From assembly GCA_052108535.1 (NCBI GenBank), contig JBQDZM010000006.1, positions 34,085 to 98,084 of the forward strand: a stretch of 64,000 bases of DNA. Direction: 5' to 3'. The notes beneath the pieces are model-generated. The model was not told the DNA's origin and searched no databases. It was given only the letters and a program-made list of their open reading frames with translations. Positions 59,277 through 64,000 of the stretch are shown one piece after another. The stretch's first letter is position 1, and every line of letters starts with the position of its first letter. A program made the translations under genes and the position numbers. This DNA comes from Galactobacter sp052108535. Lineage in GTDB: Bacteria; Actinomycetota; Actinomycetes; Actinomycetales; Micrococcaceae.

Positions 59277-60536
59277 GTGAGTACTCGTAGCAACCAGGCC
59301 GTCCCGACGCAGCCGGACGGAGGCGAGATCGCGGTCCCGCTGCTCATCACGCTGGCGCTGCTTTCCGCCGTGGCCCCCTTCGCCACGGACCTCTACCTTC
59401 CGGCCTTCCCGGAGATGGTCCGCCACTTTGACTCCTCCGAGTCCGCTGTGCAGCTTTCGCTCACGGCTTTCCTGATCGGCGCGGGAGTTGGCCAGGTCAT
59501 CTTCGGCCCGGTGTCAGACCGCGTGGGTCGGCTCAAACCCCTCCTAGTCGGGGTGGTGCTCTACACCCTGGCCTCGGCAGCCTCCGCTCTGGCCCCGAGC
59601 ATGACCTTCCTGATCGTGGCGCGCCTGATCCAGGGCCTTGCAGGTGCCGCGGGCATGGTGATCGGTCGTGCGGTCATCTCTGATCAGCAGCAGGGCCCGG
59701 CAGCGGCTCGTGCCTTCAGCGTGATGATGGCCGTGGGCGGCATTGCCCCCATCATCGCCCCCTTCGTTGGCTCTCTCCTGGCTGAGCCGATCGGCTGGAA
59801 CGGCCTGCTCTGGATCGTGACGGGCTTCGGCATCATCTGCCTGGCGTTTGTGCTCCTCTTCGTCCGCGAATCCCGCCCCAAGTCCGTGATCCTCGCCGCC
59901 CGTGCCGCCACCGATGGACCCAAGGAATCCGCATGGAAGCAGCTGGGATCCCGCGGCTACCTGGCCAATACTCTGGCCTTCGCGTTCGGCTTTGCCACGA
60001 TGATGGCTTACATCTCCGCATCGCCGTTTATGTTCCAGGACCTCATGGGGCTCTCCACGATCGCCTACGGCATCATCTTCGGGATCAACGCCCTCGGTCT
60101 GCTGATCGCCACCGCGATCGGCAGCAAACTCTCCTATAAGCTCACGGTGCGTGCGCTCTTCCTCATCGGCCTGGGCGGAAACCTCGTCGGGATTCTTGGC
60201 TTCACGGTCATGGTGATGGCCGGGGTCCAGAACCTGTGGCTTGAGGTTCCGTTGTTCATCGCCCTCGGGTCCCTCGGGCTGGTGCTCGGCAACGCGACCG
60301 GCCTGGCGTTGTCCCACGTGAGCCGCTCGGCTTCCGGTTCCGGTTCCGCGCTGATGGTGCTGCTGCAATTCGGCCTGGCCGGTGTGGTGGCGCCCCTGGT
60401 CAGCCCCGGTGATTCCGGCTCCTTGATGCCGCTGGCCCTGGTCATGCTGGTGGCCTCCGTGATCGCCAACGTCGCCGGACACGTTGGACCGCGCACCGAG
60501 CGCGGCTCGTCCCGCACCGAGGTGACCCACGCCTGA
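59277..60536 (+). CDS. Bcr/CflA-type MFS drug exporter
   Basis: This 419-residue, twelve-helix transporter has LSAVAPFATDLYLPAFPEM (the Bcr/CflA signature in helix 1), FGPVSDRVGRLKPLLVG (motif A) and LIQGLAGAAGMVIGRAVISD (motif C). Relatives export bicyclomycin, chloramphenicol or cysteine. The GTG start follows AAAGGA. It is divergent from the MarR-DHA2 operon, and shared regulation by that MarR protein is plausible. Confidence 0.9.
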   Translation: MSTRSNQAVPTQPDGGEIAVPLLITLALLSAVAPFATDLYLPAFPEMVRHFDSSESAVQLSLTAFLIGAGVGQVIFGPVSDRVGRLKPLLVGVVLYTLASAASALAPSMTFLIVARLIQGLAGAAGMVIGRAVISDQQQGPAAARAFSVMMAVGGIAPIIAPFVGSLLAEPIGWNGLLWIVTGFGIICLAFVLLFVRESRPKSVILAARAATDGPKESAWKQLGSRGYLANTLAFAFGFATMMAYISASPFMFQDLMGLSTIAYGIIFGINALGLLIATAIGSKLSYKLTVRALFLIGLGGNLVGILGFTVMVMAGVQNLWLEVPLFIALGSLGLVLGNATGLALSHVSRSASGSGSALMVLLQFGLAGVVAPLVSPGDSGSLMPLALVMLVASVIANVAGHVGPRTERGSSRTEVTHA

Positions 60537-60538
60537 GC

Positions 60539-60560
60539 CGACGGGCCTTCGGGCCCGTCG
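60539..60560 (+). terminator. Nine-bp hairpin with TTCG tetraloop
   Basis: CGACGGGCC pairs with GGCCCGTCG around a TTCG loop, an exceptionally stable RNA tetraloop, 2 nt after the stop of the Bcr/CflA gene. It lacks a T tract. Confidence 0.6.
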
Positions 60561-60671
60561 CGCGCCGTCGGGCAGTGCGGACCAATGCCTAGCGACGCGT
60601 CTCACCCCGCCGCCCGATGCGCGTGATCCGCGCGTGGCGCGGTAGGTTAGGCCAAAACTTCGGAAGGAACC

Positions 60672-61718
60672 ATGTCGACTTTTGCGTTCATCGCGTGTCG
60701 GGACGAGGGAACCATCGAGGTCCACAGCCTGGACCAGGAGCGTGGGACCCTTCGCCGGCTCAAGTGCTATGACGGCGTGCCGGGTGTCAACACCCTGGTC
60801 TTCGATCATCGGCGCGCCATCCTTTACGCCGGACGAAACGGGGAGACTCCGTTGGTCAGCGCGTTCACCGTGGTGGCAGGGGGCAGGTTAGAACACCGCG
60901 GCGACTACGCGCTGCCGCACTCCCTGGCCTACCTTGCCTTCGACGGCGACGGTTTGCTCGTGGCCAGCTACCACGATTCCGCCCTGATCCGGATCCCGCT
61001 GGACTCAGACGGGCTGCCGACCACCCAACGTCCCACCTTCACCGATGACCAGGATGTGGCACAGGTCCATTGCGTGCTTCCCACGCGCGACGGGCGGCAC
61101 GTGTACGCGACCTCCCTCAGCACGGACGCGATCCTGACCTACCGACGTGGCAACGAGGGGGAAGCGCCCCTGGTGCGTCTGCCAGACACCATCGTTGAGC
61201 CGCAGGGCGACGGCCCTCGGCACCTGATCGTGTCGCCAGACGGCAGCAAGGTCGTGGTGCTGACGGAGATGGGCGGACAGGTGCTGTTCTACTCTCGCGA
61301 CGCGGACAGCGGCGCGCTGACCCTGGACCGTTCAGCCTCGATCCAGGGCAGGGACGACCACCTGGTGCGTGGCGTGGCCCGCATTCCGGGGGGCGAGGAG
61401 GTCCCCGAGCACCCGATGTGGGCCGCGGACATCCGGGGCGTGCGCGGCGGGGACTTCTTCATCACCACGGAGCGCACCACGTCCAAGCTCGCCGTGATCC
61501 GTGGCGGGGACTCACCGCAGCTGGTGGGACAGACCACCACGGAGAAACAGCCGCGCGCCGCCGCCGTGGTGCCCGGGGGCGAGCTCGTCCTCGTGGCTGG
61601 TGAACTCTCCGACCACATCAGCGTGTACCGGGTGGGCCGCAACGGAGTCCTAGAACCCACGCAACGGGTCGAGACCGGTGCCAAGCCGTCTTGGATCACG
61701 TTCCAGACCGTGGACTGA
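60672..61718 (+). CDS. Lactonase-like seven-bladed beta-propeller protein
   Basis: This 348-residue cytoplasmic protein of the 6-phosphogluconolactonase (YbhE/Lactonase) propeller family shows repeated blades: GVPGVNTLVFDHRRAILYAG, QVHCVLPTRDGRHVYATSLS, DGPRHLIVSPDGSKVVVLTE and a closing GAKPSWITFQTVD. A lactonase activity is inferred from the family and not certain. AAGGA precedes the ATG. Upstream, GTAGGTTAGG (about 60641-60650) could be the -10 (TAGGTT) and coincides with one half of an iron-box consensus. Confidence 0.8.
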   Translation: MSTFAFIACRDEGTIEVHSLDQERGTLRRLKCYDGVPGVNTLVFDHRRAILYAGRNGETPLVSAFTVVAGGRLEHRGDYALPHSLAYLAFDGDGLLVASYHDSALIRIPLDSDGLPTTQRPTFTDDQDVAQVHCVLPTRDGRHVYATSLSTDAILTYRRGNEGEAPLVRLPDTIVEPQGDGPRHLIVSPDGSKVVVLTEMGGQVLFYSRDADSGALTLDRSASIQGRDDHLVRGVARIPGGEEVPEHPMWAADIRGVRGGDFFITTERTTSKLAVIRGGDSPQLVGQTTTEKQPRAAAVVPGGELVLVAGELSDHISVYRVGRNGVLEPTQRVETGAKPSWITFQTVD

Positions 61719-61886
61719 TTCGGAGTCGGCAGCCCAGCATCAGGTATTTGCGACCGCTCAGGCGGTTTGCGACCGATTGCGCGTTGTGCGGCCGTCGGTC
61801 GACGGTCGCACATCACCGAACTGGCCGCACATGGCGAGTGGGGCCGCAAAGCTGCCCCGCGTCGTCGGGCACTGGCTGGGCGAACA

Positions 61887-61940
61887 GCGAAAGGCCCCAG
61901 TCTCGGGACCATGTGAAGTCTCGGGACTGGGGCCTTTCGC
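61887..61940. terminator. Bidirectional terminator hairpin (16-bp perfect stem)
   Basis: GCGAAAGGCCCCAGTC (61887-61902) is the exact complement of 61925-61940. The loop repeats AGTCTCGGGAC directly, which allows alternative pairings. It separates the convergent lactonase-like and DUF805 genes. The remainder of the 233-nt interval carries only loosely repeated TTTGCGACCG motifs near 61750-61780. Confidence 0.75.
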
Positions 61941-61951
61941 GTTCTCGGGGC

Positions 61952-62728
61952 TCAGTACTGCGGCGGCTGCTGGCCGTACTGGTTCGGCTGGCCGTATCCG
62001 GGCTGCTGGTACTGATCCGGCTGGCCGTAACCACCGGGCGGGTACTGGCCGTAGTTTCCGGGATAAGGAGCCGTGTGATAGTAGCCGGTCGGATCGTAGT
62101 TTTGCCCGAGATATCGACTGGGCATGGCATTCAGGATGAAGAGGACGAGGCTGCCGAACGGGGCAAACATCAGGAGAAGCAGAGCGCCGCTCATGTTCGC
62201 GTCATGGAGTCGGCGTGATCCCACTGCGAGGGTCGGGATGATGTGGATCAACATCCAGAGACCCCAGATGACCCCGCATGCATCACTCAGCGCAGAGAGC
62301 AGTTCGGAAGTGTCGGTCGGGACGGTCTCTTCGTAGTACCAGCTGCCGTCGTCATACAGCTGCTGGCTCCCCTCCAGCCCGACCTCCGCATTGACGCTGG
62401 CAGCAGCCAAGAGAATGCCACCCAATACGAATGTCCACTGAAGGAGGCTGGAATACAGGACGACGAACCAGAACTCGGAGCGTGACGCGCGTCCGCTGAA
62501 GGTGCCGTAGTTCTTGTAGAAGCGGCTTATGGCCTCACCGAAGGAGGCTCCATACAGGGGGAGCCACGTTTCAGATGGGCCGGTGGCCCCGCGGAGCCGG
62601 ACACGGACTGGCTGGCCCCGATCGGTGTACACATCCGTCGGTGGGGTATGTGGGTGGCAACCCGAACGACCCCAGGAGGTGCCGGGAGAATGCGCTGGTT
62701 GAAATGGGCCCCGAGTGGGAACGGACAT
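61952..62728 (-). CDS. DUF805 membrane protein with Tyr/Gly/Gln/Pro repeats (copy 1)
   Basis: This 258-residue protein has LPLYGASFGEAISRFYKNYG and TFSGRASRSEFWFVVLYSSL, the conserved DUF805 opening. About four hydrophobic helices and SRRLHDANMSGALLLL follow. The C-terminal tail is disordered with repeats of the type GYGQPxQYQQP. DUF805 proteins are of unknown function. The ATG at 62728 is preferred because GAGG lies upstream; the open frame continues to 62794. The next gene upstream is a paralogue on the same strand. Confidence 0.8.
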   Translation of the reverse strand: MSVPTRGPFQPAHSPGTSWGRSGCHPHTPPTDVYTDRGQPVRVRLRGATGPSETWLPLYGASFGEAISRFYKNYGTFSGRASRSEFWFVVLYSSLLQWTFVLGGILLAAASVNAEVGLEGSQQLYDDGSWYYEETVPTDTSELLSALSDACGVIWGLWMLIHIIPTLAVGSRRLHDANMSGALLLLMFAPFGSLVLFILNAMPSRYLGQNYDPTGYYHTAPYPGNYGQYPPGGYGQPDQYQQPGYGQPNQYGQQPPQY

Positions 62729-62862
62729 GGTGAACTGCCTCAAGACGAAGGGAGCGAAGGCGCCCTCGTCATTCTGAACTGCATCGAATGACAACGACGC
62801 ATCCCAAGTTTACGTCTGCTTGTCCCAGTGCTTCTCAGCCGTCGGAAAGCTTGGCAGCGGAA

Positions 62863-62900
62863 GAGGCCCGTCCATCAGAACACGCTGGTGGACGGGCCTC
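62863..62900. terminator. Hairpin between the two DUF805 genes
   Basis: GAGGCCCGTCCA (62863-62874) pairs exactly with TGGACGGGCCTC (62889-62900) across a 14-nt loop. It lies 33 nt after the stop of the upstream DUF805 gene on the minus strand and probably ends its transcript, so the two copies may be separate units. Confidence 0.65.
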
Positions 62901-62932
62901 GGAGCAAACGCTCGGTAGCTGTGGGCGGCGGC

Positions 62933-63841
62933 TCAGTACTGCGGCGGCTGCGGCGGCTGCTGGCCGTACTGGTTCGGCTGGCCGTAGCCGGACTGCTGGC
63001 CCGACTGCCCATAGCCGGAGCCGGGCTGCTGGAACTGATCCGGCTGGCCGTAACCACCGGGCGGGTACTGGCCTGCGGGGACGGCGTCGAAGCGTTCACC
63101 CTCCACCTTGGAGTCAAGGATGGTCATGACCAGGACCACGATGGCCCCGACCGACGTGAGGCTCAGGAAGTAGAACGGACCGGCCAAGTTGGCGTCATGC
63201 AGGCGACGCCACGTGATCGCGATATTGGGGACCAGGTTGGCCAGGTACCAGAGGCCGGCGATGATGGCGACCACGATCGCCACCGTGAAGAGTGGGCCCG
63301 GGTTCCAGGTGTAGTCGTCGTAGTAGTAGTTCCCATCCGTATACAGCTGCTGGGATCCTTCCACGCCCTCCAAGCCGTTGTAGATCGAGACGCCGAGCAA
63401 GGCGCCTGCCGCACCGCCCAGGATCAGCCCGACCACGCCCTGATACAGGACGACCCACCAGTACTCGGAACGCGAGGCACGTCCGGAGAAGGTGGTGTAC
63501 TTCTTGTAGAAGCGCTTGATGGACTGCATCAGGGATGCGCCATACAGCGGCAGCGTCAGGTCCTCTTCGCTGGCTGCGCCACGAGGCCGCGGCGGAATGT
63601 AGCCAGTAGTGGGCCCCTGGTACTGCGGGGGAGTGGGGTAACCCTGCTGGTAGCCGCCCGGATTCTGGGGTTGCTGGTAGGAGTTCTGGTTGGACTGCCC
63701 GTAGCCATTTCCGTACGAAGGCCCCTGTCCATAGGCCGGTTCCTGCTGCGACTGGCCGTAGGAAGGAGCGCCCTCGCCGGAATCGTTGGGATTGTTCCAG
63801 CCCGGAGGGGTGGAATCCGGTGGGTTCGGGGGAGTGGACAT
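62933..63841 (-). CDS. DUF805 membrane protein with Tyr/Gly/Gln/Pro repeats (copy 2)
   Basis: This 302-residue paralogue of the next gene has a long N-terminal disordered segment (SYGQSQQEPAYGQGPSYGNG and similar), then LPLYGASLMQSIKRFYKKYT, TFSGRASRSEYWWVVLYQGV, membrane helices, TWRRLHDANLAGPFYFL and a C-terminal GYGQP-type tail. Both ends thus carry Tyr/Gly/Gln/Pro repeats. The last about 60 bases are nearly identical to those of copy 1. The ATG at 63841 (MSTPPNPPDS) is chosen over an upstream in-frame start. The function is unknown. The final 159 bases of the window beyond it show nothing further. Confidence 0.82.
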   Translation of the reverse strand: MSTPPNPPDSTPPGWNNPNDSGEGAPSYGQSQQEPAYGQGPSYGNGYGQSNQNSYQQPQNPGGYQQGYPTPPQYQGPTTGYIPPRPRGAASEEDLTLPLYGASLMQSIKRFYKKYTTFSGRASRSEYWWVVLYQGVVGLILGGAAGALLGVSIYNGLEGVEGSQQLYTDGNYYYDDYTWNPGPLFTVAIVVAIIAGLWYLANLVPNIAITWRRLHDANLAGPFYFLSLTSVGAIVVLVMTILDSKVEGERFDAVPAGQYPPGGYGQPDQFQQPGSGYGQSGQQSGYGQPNQYGQQPPQPPQY

Positions 63842-64000
63842 GAAATCGCTTTCTGCTCGAGACAACCGCTTCCCAGCGACCGACTGCCTGCCGGTCTGGC
63901 ACGGTATTCCTGCACTCCATCATGCCCCAACAGTGTCCGCTATGACGGCTCTTCACAGTTGAGGGTGTAGGTCGGGGTTCTCGGACTGTTGGCGCGTCGT

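Noticed and set aside
60635..60671. Third iron box before the lactonase-like gene
   Set aside because: Only one half-site matches well (GTAGGTTAGG); the other half is poor and the TAGGTT is better read as a -10 hexamer. The gene has no iron link.

Overview
The window looks like a stretch of a high-GC actinobacterial chromosome, most likely Micrococcales or a relative. The reasons are strongly GC3-biased codon use, GTG starts, a mycothiol-type MshA/MshB pair, an HtaA-domain surface protein with a sortase tail, DtxR/IdeR-like iron boxes, and many leaderless promoters (TANNNT placed 6-8 nt before the start codon). It is a scaffolded draft: three runs of exactly 100 N (20773-20872, 22743-22842, 48662-48761) mark gaps of unknown true length. 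No rRNA, tRNA, CRISPR, transposase or prophage core was seen.

Layout. 1-2.7 kb: tail of a membrane protein, a NarL-type two-component system and a TauE/SafE permease. 2.97-9.67 kb: a tightly overlapping peptide-type ABC importer operon ending in an NtaA/DszA-type flavin monooxygenase, plausibly an organosulfur or chelate scavenging route. 9.84-14.07 kb: an iron-siderophore ABC operon behind an iron box. 14.08-17.5 kb: an AHSA1 gene remnant, a carnitine-type acyltransferase and purB. 17.7-19.8 kb: a WXG-like small protein next to a lipase-like hydrolase, then a small four-helix membrane protein. 19.9-24 kb: a gapped HtaA/Ig-domain heme-binding surface protein with its own candidate iron box. 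24.2-29 kb: a HisC-like aminotransferase and 2-oxo-acid dehydrogenase E1alpha/E1beta/E2. 29-32.5 kb: a divergent aminotransferase / hydroxypyruvate reductase versus glycerate kinase module sharing tandem palindromic operators. 32.5-34.7 kb: a CapA-like lipoprotein and an Abi-like HEPN protein.

34.84-45.24 kb holds the most unusual content. It is a five-gene, overlapping operon matching the Escherichia coli yehI(molR)-yehL-yehM-yehP-yehQ set: WGR-DUF4132 protein, MoxR-type AAA ATPase, DUF5682 protein, VWA protein and SWIM zinc-finger protein. Its biological role is, to my knowledge, unestablished. Three of the five genes carry six reading-frame lesions in total (five frameshifts and one in-frame TGA), while the ATPase and VWA genes are open. 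No other gene I could read carries such lesions, so the operon is either decaying or was sequenced from error-prone template.

45.3-64 kb: an NmrA-like reductase with a divergent HxlR regulator, MshB/MshA-like genes, minisatellite repeats, a DEAD-box helicase, an excisionase-like HTH gene divergent from a NYN nuclease, a CycA-type permease, a CitE-like lyase, a TetR regulator, a fumarylacetoacetate-hydrolase gene followed by two paralogous cysteine-pair lipoproteins, a MarR-MFS operon divergent from a Bcr/CflA exporter, a beta-propeller lactonase-like protein and two tandem DUF805 paralogues. Convergent gene pairs are often separated by long, near-perfect hairpins.
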